In this document: positions 7,388-14,873 of the stretch, one piece after another | How the letters are laid out: every line of letters starts with the position of its first letter | Position numbering within the stretch: the first letter of the stretch is position 1 | Source: Clostridia bacterium | GTDB lineage: Bacteria > Bacillota_A > Clostridia > Christensenellales > UBA1242 | Direction of reading: 5' to 3' | NCBI GenBank assembly: GCA_017466005.1 | Contig: JAFTUZ010000123.1 | Span: forward strand, 1 to 16,425 | DNA: 16,425 bases | The notes under the pieces: generated by a model | The model's database searches: none | What the model was told of the DNA's origin: nothing | The model's input: the letters and a program-made list of their open reading frames with translations, nothing else | Translations under genes and position numbers: made by a program

Positions 7388-7828
7388 ATGAAAACATTTA
7401 TGCCAAAAGCAAGTGATGTGGACAGTAAGTGGTGGGTTGTTGACGCAACAGATATTCCATTAGGACGCCTAGCAAGTCAAGTGGCTATGGTATTAAGAGG
7501 TAAAAACAAACCTACTTACACACCTCACGCAGATATGGGAGACCATGTAATAGTTATCAACTGTGATAAAGTTGTCTTAACTGGTGACAAAATAAACCAA
7601 AAAACATACCGTTACCACACAATGTATCCAGGTGGTGACCGTGAAATTGCTTACAAACTTTTAATGCAAACTAAAAGTGATTTTATTGTAGAAAAAGCGG
7701 TTAAAGGTATGATGCCTAAAAATGTTTTAGGTAGAAAAATGCTTAAAAAATTGCGCACATACAAAGGTGCAGAACACCCACACGAAGCGCAAAACCCACA
7801 AGTTCTTAAAATTAAAGGAGGAAGATAA
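7388..7828 (+). CDS. rplM: 50S ribosomal protein L13
   Basis: A large-subunit assembly protein that binds 23S rRNA early. The 146-aa product is a standard L13: [16 protein letters not shown] near the N-terminus, then the [22 protein letters not shown] stretch in two parts, and [21 protein letters not shown] near the C-terminus (key residues H-P-H). The frame is open upstream to 7271, but ATG 7388 is chosen. It gives the family length, has CGGAGG at 7371-7376, and the upstream extension would begin inside the -35 box. It is followed after 2 bp by rpsI, the classic L13-S9 pair. Confidence 0.98.
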   Translation: MKTFMPKASDVDSKWWVVDATDIPLGRLASQVAMVLRGKNKPTYTPHADMGDHVIVINCDKVVLTGDKINQKTYRYHTMYPGGDREIAYKLLMQTKSDFIVEKAVKGMMPKNVLGRKMLKKLRTYKGAEHPHEAQNPQVLKIKGGR

Positions 7829-7830
7829 TT

Positions 7831-8250
7831 ATGGCAGCTGCAACTAAAAAAGCTAAATCAAATGTAGTTCAAACACCAGCAACTGGTCGTCGTAAATCTT
7901 CCATTGCACGCGTTCGCCTTGTAGCGGGAGCAGGTAAAATTACAATTAATTCAAGAGATATTGAAGAATATTTTGGTCTTGGTACATTAAAACAAATTGT
8001 TCGTCAACCATTAGAATTAACTCAAACATTAGATAAATTTGATGTATTAGTTAATGTTAAAGGTGGCGGTTTGTCTGGACAAGCAGGTTCTATTCGTCAT
8101 GGTATTGCAAGAGCTCTTGTAAAAGTAAGTGAAGAATACAAACCAATTTTAAAAACAGCTGGTTTATTAACACGTGACTCTCGTATGAAAGAACGTAAAA
8201 AATACGGTCTTCACAAAGCACGTAGAGCTGTTCAATTTAGTAAAAGATAA
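7831..8250 (+). CDS. rpsI: 30S ribosomal protein S9
   Basis: A small-subunit head protein whose C-terminal tail reaches the P-site tRNA. At 139 aa it is slightly longer than the typical 130, because of a Lys/Ala/Thr-rich N-terminal extension (1-17). The body is canonical: [13 protein letters not shown] (18-30), [19 protein letters not shown] and [16 protein letters not shown], ending in the invariant SKR. AAAGGAGG lies just before the ATG, within the end of rplM. The terminator at 8268 closes the operon. Confidence 0.98.
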   Translation: MAAATKKAKSNVVQTPATGRRKSSIARVRLVAGAGKITINSRDIEEYFGLGTLKQIVRQPLELTQTLDKFDVLVNVKGGGLSGQAGSIRHGIARALVKVSEEYKPILKTAGLLTRDSRMKERKKYGLHKARRAVQFSKR

Positions 8251-8267
8251 TTTGTATATTGTACAAC

Positions 8268-8304
8268 AAAAAACTTTGCTTTTTGCAAAGTTTTTTTGTT
8301 TTTT
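8268..8304 (+). terminator. Intrinsic terminator after rpsI
   Basis: AAACTTTGC (8271-8279), loop TTTTT, and GCAAAGTTT (8285-8293), extended by three A-T pairs and followed by a long T-rich tract. It ends the L13-S9 transcript just before the trxB promoter. Confidence 0.92.
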
Positions 8305-8310
8305 ATTTAG

Positions 8311-8339
8311 TTGTCAAAACAAAATTGTTTGTGTATAAT
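8311..8339 (+). promoter_or_regulatory. Sigma-A promoter of trxB
   Basis: TTGTCA (8311-8316), a 17-bp spacer and a perfect TATAAT (8334-8339), about 30 bp upstream of the trxB ATG. It starts 7 bp after the rpsI terminator T-tract. Confidence 0.82.
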
Positions 8340-8369
8340 ATAAATGCTTTTTAAAATTTAGGGGGATTT

Positions 8370-9317
8370 ATGGAAAATTATTATGACATTATAATTATAG
8401 GCGGAGGTCCTGCTGGTATGACTGCGGGCATTTACATTCAACGTGCTGGGCTAAAGGCTTTGATGATAGAAAAAGGCGGTATAGGTGGTCAGGTTGCTAC
8501 AACTCCTGATATTGCTAACTATCCAGGATTTATAAAAGTAGATGGGTTTGAATTATCGCAAAAAATGTTTGAGCAGGTAACAGCATTAGGTGTTCAAACA
8601 GTGTTTGGCGAAGTTGCTGATGTTGATTTAAAGAACAACATAAAAACAGTAAAAGTTAATGGGCAAACATATTCTGCGTATGCTGTTATTTTGGCAATGG
8701 GTGCATCTTCTCGTGGGCTTGGTGTAGAAAACGAGTTTAAGTACATAGGTAAAGGTTTAAGTTATTGTGCTGTTTGTGATGGTAACTTTTTTAGAAATAA
8801 AACTGTTGCACTTGTTGGTGGCGGAAATACTGCATTAGAAGATATTGTTTATTTATCTAATATATGTAGTAAAGTGGTGCACATACACAGAAGAAATGGT
8901 TTTAGGGCAGAAGAAGCTGTTGTGGAAGATTATAATAAAATTCTTAAAGGCGAATCTGGTAAAATAGAGCAAAAGTTGGGATATGCAGTAGATTCGCTTG
9001 TTGGTGAAAATAAAATAAGTGGCATTAAAATAAAAAAATTAGAAACTGGCGAAATAGAAGAAGTGGCTGTTGATGGTGTGTTTGTGGCAATTGGCCGTGT
9101 TCCGCAAACAGATTTTTTAGATGGGGCTGTTGAATTAAAAGATAATTATATAAAAACTAACGAAAAAATGGAAACAAATATAGAAGGTGTTTATGCTGCG
9201 GGTGATATAGTTTTAAAACCATTAAGACAAATTGCAACCGCTATAAATGATGGTGCTATTGCAGGAACAACTGCAAGTGAGTATGTAAAACGTCAAAAAA
9301 ATAAAATAGAAAAATAA
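8370..9317 (+). CDS. trxB: Thioredoxin-disulfide reductase
   Basis: Cytoplasmic flavoenzyme passing electrons from NADPH via FAD and a redox disulfide to thioredoxin. The FAD site GGGPAGMTAG is at 11-20. The redox-active CAVCDG has C133 and C136, and the pyridine-nucleotide site is GGGNTA (150-155). HRRNGFRA (173-180) fits the NADPH-preferring signature, and the C-terminal FAD motif GVYAAGD is at 273-279. The 315-aa length is normal for the low-molecular-weight TrxB class. Start ATG 8370 with GGGGGA 3 nt upstream. No thioredoxin gene is adjacent. Some Gram-positive homologues use ferredoxin or act on other small redoxins, but the intact CxxC and the HRR motif favour a true NADPH-dependent TrxB. 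Confidence 0.95.
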   Translation: MENYYDIIIIGGGPAGMTAGIYIQRAGLKALMIEKGGIGGQVATTPDIANYPGFIKVDGFELSQKMFEQVTALGVQTVFGEVADVDLKNNIKTVKVNGQTYSAYAVILAMGASSRGLGVENEFKYIGKGLSYCAVCDGNFFRNKTVALVGGGNTALEDIVYLSNICSKVVHIHRRNGFRAEEAVVEDYNKILKGESGKIEQKLGYAVDSLVGENKISGIKIKKLETGEIEEVAVDGVFVAIGRVPQTDFLDGAVELKDNYIKTNEKMETNIEGVYAAGDIVLKPLRQIATAINDGAIAGTTASEYVKRQKNKIEK

Positions 9318-9389
9318 TAATTTTATAAGATAACTGTTGATTTTGAGTAATATGTATATAAAAACAAATAAAAAACATATAAAAAATAA

Positions 9390-9417
9390 TTGACAGTTTT
9401 TTTTTATTATTGATAAT
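9390..9417 (+). promoter_or_regulatory. Promoter of the putative lipoprotein gene
   Basis: Perfect TTGACA (9390-9395), a 16-bp T-rich spacer and GATAAT (9412-9417), about 50 bp upstream of the ATG at 9466. It indicates an independent transcription unit. Confidence 0.7.
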
Positions 9418-9465
9418 ATAACAGCGACCAGAACGGTTATAAAAATTTTAAAAAGGAGAAAACAA

Positions 9466-10047
9466 ATGCAAAAAACTGCTAGAACAACAAAAACAATTAT
9501 CACATCAATATGCGCATTCTTGCTTTTGCTTGCAGTGTCATTTTGTTTTGTGGGTTGTAACTCATCTTTGTACACTGTTAATTTTGATGGTAATATAGAT
9601 GGTGAGAAGTACAGTGTAGGTAAAACCACATGGGAAAAATCAAGTGAAGAAGGTTTTGAAGCTGTTTACACATTAAAAGGAGAAGTTCCTTACAATCAAG
9701 ATGCTGGTGACAGAATTTACGGTGGAGAACACTACAACATTGCTTTAATTAGATTTACATCACCTTCACTTGAAAGAGTTTCTTACAATGAATCAACACA
9801 AGAAGGTTTCTATTGTGAAATTTTAAACTATGGCGAAACAGAACCTGTTGTTAAACATGGTGGTTTTGGTTCTGGTAACGACACAACCAAAAACACAACT
9901 TACTTCTTATACCAAAGAGTTGACGACACAATAAGAACATTTACTTTAAAAATTAGTTTTGATGGTACACAAGAAAATGAACGTGCTTACAAATTTGTTA
10001 TAGACCCAGCAAACTACACATTAGCAGATGCTCCTGCGGCTGCTTAA
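9466..10047 (+). CDS. Putative secreted lipoprotein of unknown function
   Basis: A 193-aa protein with no family that I recognise. A basic N-terminus (KTARTTK) and a hydrophobic core (11-28) end in CFVGC, giving a lipobox-like site with Cys31 as the lipid-modified residue. Phe at -3 is atypical, so ordinary secretion is possible. The mature part (32-193) is polar, rich in Thr, Gly, Asn, Glu and aromatic residues, with alternating short beta-like stretches (YTVNFDGNIDGEKYSVG, FEAVYTLKG, TFTLKISFDGT). This suggests one or two all-beta domains. It ends in an Ala/Pro-rich DAPAAA. AAAGGAG precedes the ATG by 8 nt. Its own promoter and terminator make it monocistronic. Its codon use looks cleaner (more C-ending AAC/TAC/GAC) than that of the surface protein at 836, similar to nrdD and the ribosomal genes, hinting at strong expression. 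Confidence 0.75.
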   Translation: MQKTARTTKTIITSICAFLLLLAVSFCFVGCNSSLYTVNFDGNIDGEKYSVGKTTWEKSSEEGFEAVYTLKGEVPYNQDAGDRIYGGEHYNIALIRFTSPSLERVSYNESTQEGFYCEILNYGETEPVVKHGGFGSGNDTTKNTTYFLYQRVDDTIRTFTLKISFDGTQENERAYKFVIDPANYTLADAPAAA

Positions 10048-10125
10048 TAATGTGAAATTTAATTTTAAAATTAAAATAATCAATAAAAACGGAATATATT
10101 TTATTATAATGTAGTGATACATAGT

Positions 10126-10149
10126 AAAACGGAAATATATCCGTTTTTT
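10126..10149 (+). terminator. Intrinsic terminator after the lipoprotein gene
   Basis: AAAACGGA (10126-10133), loop AATATA, and TCCGTTTT (10140-10147), continuing into a T6 run. It lies 78 bp after the stop codon. An extra copy of AAAACGGA at 10086-10093 could compete for the same right arm. Confidence 0.88.
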
Positions 10150-10203
10150 ATTTTAACTTTAAATTATTACTTTTCATATATAACTTAATAAAAAGGAGTG
10201 TAT

Positions 10204-11547
10204 ATGAAAAATAAAATATTTGGAACAGATGGTATTAGGGGAATAGCAAACACACAAGTTTCGGCAAATTTGGCTTTTAATATTGCAAAAGCATTGGCTA
10301 TTTATATTATTAATACTAAAACTGAAAACGAAAAACCCAAAGTGATACTTGGGTGCGATACAAGAAAATCTTGCCATATGCTAACTTCGGCAATGTGTGC
10401 TGGTTTAACAAGTATGGGGGTTAATGTTACGCAAGTTGGAATTGTGCCAACACCTGCAGTAGGATATTTAACTAAAGAATTTGGTTTTGATTTTGGAATT
10501 ATGGTAACTGCAAGCCATAATTCTAAAGAATATAATGGTATTAAAATAATTAATAAAAATGGTTTAAAATTAACTGATGAACAGCAGGAAGAATTAACTA
10601 AAATTTTTGAGCAAGTAGATGATTATCTGCCTTGTTTACCTGAACAAATTGGGGTTATAAAGTTTAAAGATGAGTATCAAAAATATTGGGCAGATTATAT
10701 GATAAGTTGTATAAATTGTTCGCTTAATGGTTTGCGAATTGGGTTAGACTGTGCTTTTGGTGCTTCGTATAAACTTGCTCCTTATATATTTAAAAAAATG
10801 GGAGCAGTTGTAGAGTGTTTTAATTGTGAGGATAAGGGAGAAAAAATAAATTTAAATTGTGGTGCTAATAATCCACAGTTTTTAGAAGTAAAACTAAAAG
10901 AAGAAAAATTAGATATTGCCTTTGCTTTTGATGGAGATGCCGACCGTGTAGTGGTAGTAACTTCTGATGCTTATAAATTAAAAGGCGATGAAATGCTTTA
11001 TTTAATAGCAAAGTATTTTAAACAAACAAATGATTTAAAAAACAATATTTTTGCTACAACAATTTTAACAAATTATGGTTTAGATAAAAGTTTGACTAAA
11101 TTAGGAATAAATGTTGAAAGAGTTGCAGTTGGTGATAGAAGTTTACAAAAAATAATGTGCGAGCAAGATATATTGGTTGGTGGGGAAGATAATGGACATA
11201 TTATTTTAGGTAAATATGATATGGGGTCTAACGGTTTGTTGTGTGCATTGTTTTTATCAAAAATGTTAAAAGAAGGTATGAATTTAAAAAAAGAACTAGA
11301 AGAATATAAGCCTTTTACACAAGTGAAAATTGATGTTAATGTTAGTCAAAGGCAAAAACAATTGTGCAACAGTGCTTTTATAAAGGCACTGATTACCGAA
11401 CTAGAGCAGGAATTGGAGCAAAATGGAAGAATAATTGTAAGGCCTAGTGGAACTGAGATGGTTATACGAATTTTAGTAGAAGGGATTAATGCTATGCAAG
11501 TTGAAAAAATTGCAAAAGAATTAGAAAACCATATTAAAAAATTATAA
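10204..11547 (+). CDS. glmM: Phosphoglucosamine mutase
   Basis: Converts glucosamine-6-phosphate to glucosamine-1-phosphate, the step leading to UDP-GlcNAc for peptidoglycan. The 447-aa protein shows all alpha-D-phosphohexomutase landmarks. FGTDGIRG is at 6-13. The phosphoserine loop VTASHN has catalytic S104. The metal loop FDGDADR is at 242-248. The sugar-binding loop GGEDNGH is at 326-332 (GGEQSGH is more usual), and the phosphate-binding RPSGTE is at 413-418. The opening KIFGTDGIRG and the length point to GlmM rather than phosphomannomutase. ATG 10204 is preferred over a GTG at 10198 that overlaps the AAAAGGAG ribosome site. A TATAAC near 10179 may be the -10, but no convincing -35 was found. 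The flippase gene starts 47 bp downstream. Confidence 0.93.
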   Translation: MKNKIFGTDGIRGIANTQVSANLAFNIAKALAIYIINTKTENEKPKVILGCDTRKSCHMLTSAMCAGLTSMGVNVTQVGIVPTPAVGYLTKEFGFDFGIMVTASHNSKEYNGIKIINKNGLKLTDEQQEELTKIFEQVDDYLPCLPEQIGVIKFKDEYQKYWADYMISCINCSLNGLRIGLDCAFGASYKLAPYIFKKMGAVVECFNCEDKGEKINLNCGANNPQFLEVKLKEEKLDIAFAFDGDADRVVVVTSDAYKLKGDEMLYLIAKYFKQTNDLKNNIFATTILTNYGLDKSLTKLGINVERVAVGDRSLQKIMCEQDILVGGEDNGHIILGKYDMGSNGLLCALFLSKMLKEGMNLKKELEEYKPFTQVKIDVNVSQRQKQLCNSAFIKALITELEQELEQNGRIIVRPSGTEMVIRILVEGINAMQVEKIAKELENHIKKL

Positions 11548-11594
11548 TTTTAATATATTTGCATAATTTGTTACCTAAAACTCAAAATAATATT

Positions 11595-13163
11595 ATGAAA
11601 AAACAAACTTTTTTAGGTGGCGTGGCAATATTGATACTTTGTAGTATAATTGCCAAATTTTTGGGTGCAGTTTATCGTATTCCACTTACTTGGATATTGG
11701 GTGGCGAAGGGTTAGGATTATATCAGTTGGTGTTCCCTTTATTTTCTTTATTGCTTGTAATTTCTTCTACTGGTATGCCAACAGCAATTAGTAAAATGAT
11801 TGCAAAACGAGAAGGTAATATAAATGAAATTAATCAGGTGTTTAAGATAAGTTTAATAACTTTGCTTATATTTGGGGTGTTGGCTGGTTTATTTATGTTT
11901 TTATGTGCTAACTTACTTTCTAGTGTGCAAGGTAACGAACTTGTAACATTACCATATATGGTAATATCTTTTGCTATTGTTTTTGTTAGTATTTTATCGG
12001 CATTTAGGGGATATTTTCAAGGTAGGTTAAATATGGTTCCAACTGCTGTTAGTAATGTGGTAGAGCAAAGTGCAAAACTAATTTTTGGGCTTGTGTTTAG
12101 TTATTTGCTAATAGGTTATGGCTTGGTTTATGGTGTGGTTGGTGCAATATTAGGTGTTGTACTAAGCGAAGTTTTAACTGTTGTATTTATGTTTGTGTAT
12201 TATTTAAGAACAAAGAAAAAAGATGAGGTAATAATAAAAACTACAAAATCTAATAGGTTAATTTTTAAAGAACTTGTTACAACTTCTTTTCCAATAGTAA
12301 TAGCATCTTTTATAATTCCTTTTACTATTGTTGTAGATAGTTTTTTGGTTATAAATTTATTAACTACTAGTGAGTGGACTACTTCGGAAAGTACAATAAT
12401 GTGGGGAATAAATAGCGGTGTTGTAAACTCTATATTAAATGTTCCTGTTGTGTTAACATTAGGTGTTGCAACGGCAGTTGTTCCGTTTTTAAGTTCAAAA
12501 TCCAGCGATAAAAGTGAGTTTGGCTCTGGTTTATGGCTGGTTATGAATATTGCAATACCTAGCGTAATAGGTGTGGCATTATTATCTGGTGGAATTATAA
12601 ATTTTTTATATGCAAACAGTTTAGATTCTGGTGTTTTAGATGGTTATGGTTTGGCTTCACAAATATTACTATTTTCTTCAGGTCTTATTATATTAATGGC
12701 ATTTTTACAAACGCAAAATGCTGGTATGCAAGGGTTAAACCATTCTAAAATTCCAGTAATAAACCTTTTAATTGCTGCAATAATTAAAATTGTGCTATTG
12801 CTGGTGTTGGTTCCTATAAACGAAATTAATATTTTTGGGGTTATAATATCTAATTATGCATTTTATGGTTGTGCGGTAATTTTAAATGCAATTTATCTAA
12901 AATTTAAAGAAAAAATTAATTTACATTTGTTTAAAAACTTAATTCCTATACTGGGTGCCAGTGTTGTTATGGCTTTATCAATTGGTGTGGCTAATAACTT
13001 ATTAGGTGCAATTAGCATATATATTTCTTTGCCAATATGTATAGCAGTAGGTATAATTTTTTATCTTTTAGCATTGGTAAGTTTAAGAACAGACTTGATT
13101 TTTACAATGTTTTCTAAATTTAAAGAACTTAAAAAAGAAAAAACTAAAATAAAAGGTGTATAA
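11595..13163 (+). CDS. SpoVB/YtgP (MurJ-like) MOP-superfamily flippase
   Basis: Integral membrane protein of the polysaccharide-export/lipid II flippase group, predicted to move a lipid-linked sugar precursor across the membrane. From ATG 11595 it is 522 aa with about 14 hydrophobic segments. The N-terminus carries the family pattern: K-x-L-G-x-x-Y-R-I-P-L (residues 25-35) and GGEGLGLYQLVFPLFSLLL (about 40-58), then TGMPTAISKMIAKREG. FRGYFQGRLNMVPTAVSNVVEQ is the conserved second-half motif. In B. subtilis this family includes SpoVB, YabM and the lipid II flippase YtgP, and I cannot say which role applies here. It is downstream of glmM, fitting cell-wall precursor export. No Shine-Dalgarno is visible before ATG 11595 or before an alternative TTG at 11559. 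In related genomes a YabM-like flippase often precedes mazG and hup; here HU follows directly. Confidence 0.85.
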   Translation: MKKQTFLGGVAILILCSIIAKFLGAVYRIPLTWILGGEGLGLYQLVFPLFSLLLVISSTGMPTAISKMIAKREGNINEINQVFKISLITLLIFGVLAGLFMFLCANLLSSVQGNELVTLPYMVISFAIVFVSILSAFRGYFQGRLNMVPTAVSNVVEQSAKLIFGLVFSYLLIGYGLVYGVVGAILGVVLSEVLTVVFMFVYYLRTKKKDEVIIKTTKSNRLIFKELVTTSFPIVIASFIIPFTIVVDSFLVINLLTTSEWTTSESTIMWGINSGVVNSILNVPVVLTLGVATAVVPFLSSKSSDKSEFGSGLWLVMNIAIPSVIGVALLSGGIINFLYANSLDSGVLDGYGLASQILLFSSGLIILMAFLQTQNAGMQGLNHSKIPVINLLIAAIIKIVLLLVLVPINEINIFGVIISNYAFYGCAVILNAIYLKFKEKINLHLFKNLIPILGASVVMALSIGVANNLLGAISIYISLPICIAVGIIFYLLALVSLRTDLIFTMFSKFKELKKEKTKIKGV

Positions 13164-13203
13164 ACTTAAATTTAGGAAATTATTGTTACTATGGAGGTTT
13201 AAT

Positions 13204-13473
13204 ATGAATAAAACAGAATTAGTAAATCAAGTTTCTCGCCAAAGCAAATTAAGTAGGAAAGATTGTTTGGCCTGCTTAAATGCGTTGGGTCAGGTTATAA
13301 CTCAAACCTTACAAAGGGGAGAAATTATTTCAATAGCAAATTTTGGGAAATTTTATACACATTACCGCACAGAAAGGCTTGGAATTAACCCTCAAACAGG
13401 TCAAACTATTAAAATTTCCGCTCATTCCTTGCCCAAATTTAAACCAAGTTTGGCTTTAAAAAGCCGTTTTTAG
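13204..13473 (+). CDS. Divergent HU-family DNA-binding protein
   Basis: An 89-aa member of the HU/IHF family, small dimeric nucleoid proteins that bend DNA. The N-terminal helices (MNKTELVNQVSRQSKLSRKD) and the beta-arm core are present: ANFGKF at 45-50, and the intercalating Asn-Pro at N62-P63 in INPQTGQ. It departs from the canonical HU at 13584 in several ways. GFGKF is NFGKF, there are two cysteines (C21, C24), and the C-terminal AGKGLKDAINK is replaced by PSLALKSRF. ATG 13204 is chosen (GGAGG at 13193-13197); the frame is open upstream to 13156, overlapping the flippase stop. It is probably co-transcribed with the flippase. The last codons form part of a terminator stem. It could be a specialised HU paralogue or a decaying duplicate. 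Confidence 0.88.
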   Translation: MNKTELVNQVSRQSKLSRKDCLACLNALGQVITQTLQRGEIISIANFGKFYTHYRTERLGINPQTGQTIKISAHSLPKFKPSLALKSRF

Positions 13474-13504
13474 GCTGTTTTTGCCTATTTTTAGGGCTTT
13501 TTTT
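13452..13504 (+). terminator. Overlapping intrinsic terminators at the end of the divergent HU gene
   Basis: Several hairpins nest here. GGCTT (13452-13456) pairs with AAGCC (13461-13465), followed by GTTTTT. TAGGC (13471-13475) pairs with GCCTA (13483-13487), followed by TTTTT. AAAAAGCC (13458-13465) can also pair with GGCTTTTT (13495-13502) around the inner hairpin, followed by more T. The TAG stop codon (13471-13473) lies in one stem. Confidence 0.85.
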
Positions 13505-13526
13505 AAGAAAAATAGCAAAAATCGTT

Positions 13527-13554
13527 TTGCAAAGAAAAAAAATTATGCTATACT
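13527..13554 (+). promoter_or_regulatory. Promoter of the canonical HU gene
   Basis: The -10 TATACT (13549-13554) is preceded by TG at 13546-13547, an extended -10. A modest -35 TTGCAA (13527-13532, 16-bp spacer) lies upstream. It sits between the preceding terminator and the HU ribosome site, with a leader of about 23 nt. Confidence 0.7.
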
Positions 13555-13583
13555 TTGGGTAACTTTATAAAAGGAGAAAGATT

Positions 13584-13859
13584 ATGAACAAACAAGAATT
13601 TATTGCTGCTGTTGCAGCTAAAGCTGGTTCATCATTGGCAGACGCTGGTAGAGCAGTAAATGCTGTATTTGATGTAATTCAAGAAACTTTACAAGCAGGT
13701 GGCGATGTTACCTTAACTGGTTTTGGTAAATTTGAAACAAGAACCAGAGCTGCTAGAAATGGTGTAAACCCACTTACAAAGCAACCTATTAAGATTGCTG
13801 CTACAAAAGTTCCTGCTTTCAAAGCTGGAAAAGGTCTTAAAGACGCTATAAACAAATAA
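13584..13859 (+). CDS. hup: DNA-binding protein HU
   Basis: A 91-aa canonical HU that binds and bends DNA without strong sequence preference. Helical N-terminus MNKQEFIAAVAAKAG, then TGFGKFETRTRAARNG (45-60) and NPLTKQPIKI (62-71) with the intercalating Pro63. The C-terminus is PAFKAGKGLKDAINK. The TGFGKF and AGKGLK motifs that the neighbouring paralogue has lost are intact. AAGGAGA lies 6-7 nt before ATG 13584. It has its own extended -10 promoter and a strong terminator, so it forms a separate, probably highly expressed unit. Confidence 0.95.
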   Translation: MNKQEFIAAVAAKAGSSLADAGRAVNAVFDVIQETLQAGGDVTLTGFGKFETRTRAARNGVNPLTKQPIKIAATKVPAFKAGKGLKDAINK

Positions 13860-13875
13860 TTATAAATAATTATTC

Positions 13876-13900
13876 AAAAAAGGGCGAAAGCCCTTTTTTT
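13876..13900 (+). terminator. Strong intrinsic terminator after hup
   Basis: AAAAAAGGGC (13876-13885), a GAAA tetraloop, and GCCCTTTTTT (13890-13899) running into T. This is a textbook GNRA-loop terminator, ending only 15 bp before the dus start codon. Confidence 0.97.
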
Positions 13901-13915
13901 ATTGACGAGGTAAAA

Positions 13916-14851
13916 ATGGAAATTGGAAATGTTAAATTAAAATCTAAATTTATTTTAGCACCTATGGCTGGCTTTACTGATGCGGGTTTTAGAAGTATTT
14001 GTTCTAGTTTTGGTTGTGGGCTTACTGTTAGTGAAATGATAAGTGCAAAAGGGCTTTTGTATAAAAGCGAGAACACACAAAATCTTTTGGAATATGAAGA
14101 AAATGAAAAGCCAAAAGCTGTTCAAATTTTCTCACGTGAGCCAGAAATTGTTCAACAAATTTTAGAGCAAGGCAATTTTGCTGATTGGGATATTTTAGAT
14201 ATAAATATGGGTTGTCCGGTGCCTAAAATTGTTAAAGAAAAAATGGGTTCTTATTTAATGAAAGATATGCTTGTTGCAGAAAGTGTTATAAAAAGTGCTG
14301 TTAAATATGCAAACAAACCTGTAACCGTAAAATTTAGGGCTGGCTTTAACGAAAATTGTTTAAACGCACCAGAGTTTGCAAGTATGTGTGAAAGTGCTGG
14401 TGCTAGTGCTGTTTGTGTTCATGGAAGAACCAGAGAACAAATGTATGCTGGCAAAGCTGATTTGGATATTATTGCAAAAGTAAAACAAGCTGTTAAAATT
14501 CCTGTTTTTGGTAATGGCGATATTACTAATAAACAGCAAGCAGATATAATGTTTGAAACCACTGGTTGTGATGGTATTGCAATAGGAAGAGGGGCTTTGG
14601 GCAAACCTTGGATATTTGCAGAATTGCAAGGAAAAGAGGTGGAAATTAACCTAATAGATATTGTTAAAACTCATATTGATATTTTAAAAAAGCATTTACC
14701 AGAAAAACTTGTGTTGTTACATATGAGAAAACACTTGGCTAGTTACATATCTAATGTAAAAAATGCAAAAAATATAAGACATAGATTAACTACAAGTACA
14801 AGTTTTGATGAGGTTTTTTCTATATTACAAAATGTAAAAATTGAGAATTAA
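13916..14851 (+). CDS. dusB: tRNA-dihydrouridine synthase (DusB-like)
   Basis: FMN-dependent reductase forming dihydrouridine in the D-loop of tRNAs. The 311-aa protein has LAPMAGFTDAGFR (14-26), KAVQIFSREP (67-76) and the catalytic NMGCPVPKI with C100 as proton donor. VKFRAGF (138-144), HGRTREQMYAG (169-179), GNGDI (199-203) and GRGALGKPWIF (224-234) contact FMN and tRNA in this TIM-barrel family. It follows the DusB/TIGR00737-type pattern common in Bacillota. A GAGG lies 5 nt before ATG 13916. There is no room for a separate promoter between the hup terminator and this site, so expression probably depends on readthrough or on a promoter inside hup. Confidence 0.92.
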   Translation: MEIGNVKLKSKFILAPMAGFTDAGFRSICSSFGCGLTVSEMISAKGLLYKSENTQNLLEYEENEKPKAVQIFSREPEIVQQILEQGNFADWDILDINMGCPVPKIVKEKMGSYLMKDMLVAESVIKSAVKYANKPVTVKFRAGFNENCLNAPEFASMCESAGASAVCVHGRTREQMYAGKADLDIIAKVKQAVKIPVFGNGDITNKQQADIMFETTGCDGIAIGRGALGKPWIFAELQGKEVEINLIDIVKTHIDILKKHLPEKLVLLHMRKHLASYISNVKNAKNIRHRLTTSTSFDEVFSILQNVKIEN

Positions 14852-14873
14852 AAAATTTTTATTTGCTTTTTAG

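Noticed and set aside
9222..9629. 135-codon open frame on the minus strand
   Set aside because: It is antisense to the end of trxB, an intergenic promoter and the lipoprotein signal peptide. Its hydrophobic translation is the complement of A-rich coding sequence.
11568..11596. TTGTTA-17-TATTAT promoter-like pair before the flippase
   Set aside because: Its -10 would overlap the ATG at 11595, so transcripts would start inside the coding region with no suitable downstream start.
13156..13203. N-terminal extension of the divergent HU from a GTG
   Set aside because: It overlaps the flippase stop and lacks a ribosome site. GGAGG stands before ATG 13204, where HU homology begins.
14360..14629. 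Minus-strand open frames inside dusB
   Set aside because: They lie opposite the FMN- and tRNA-binding motifs of dusB and have no recognisable protein features.
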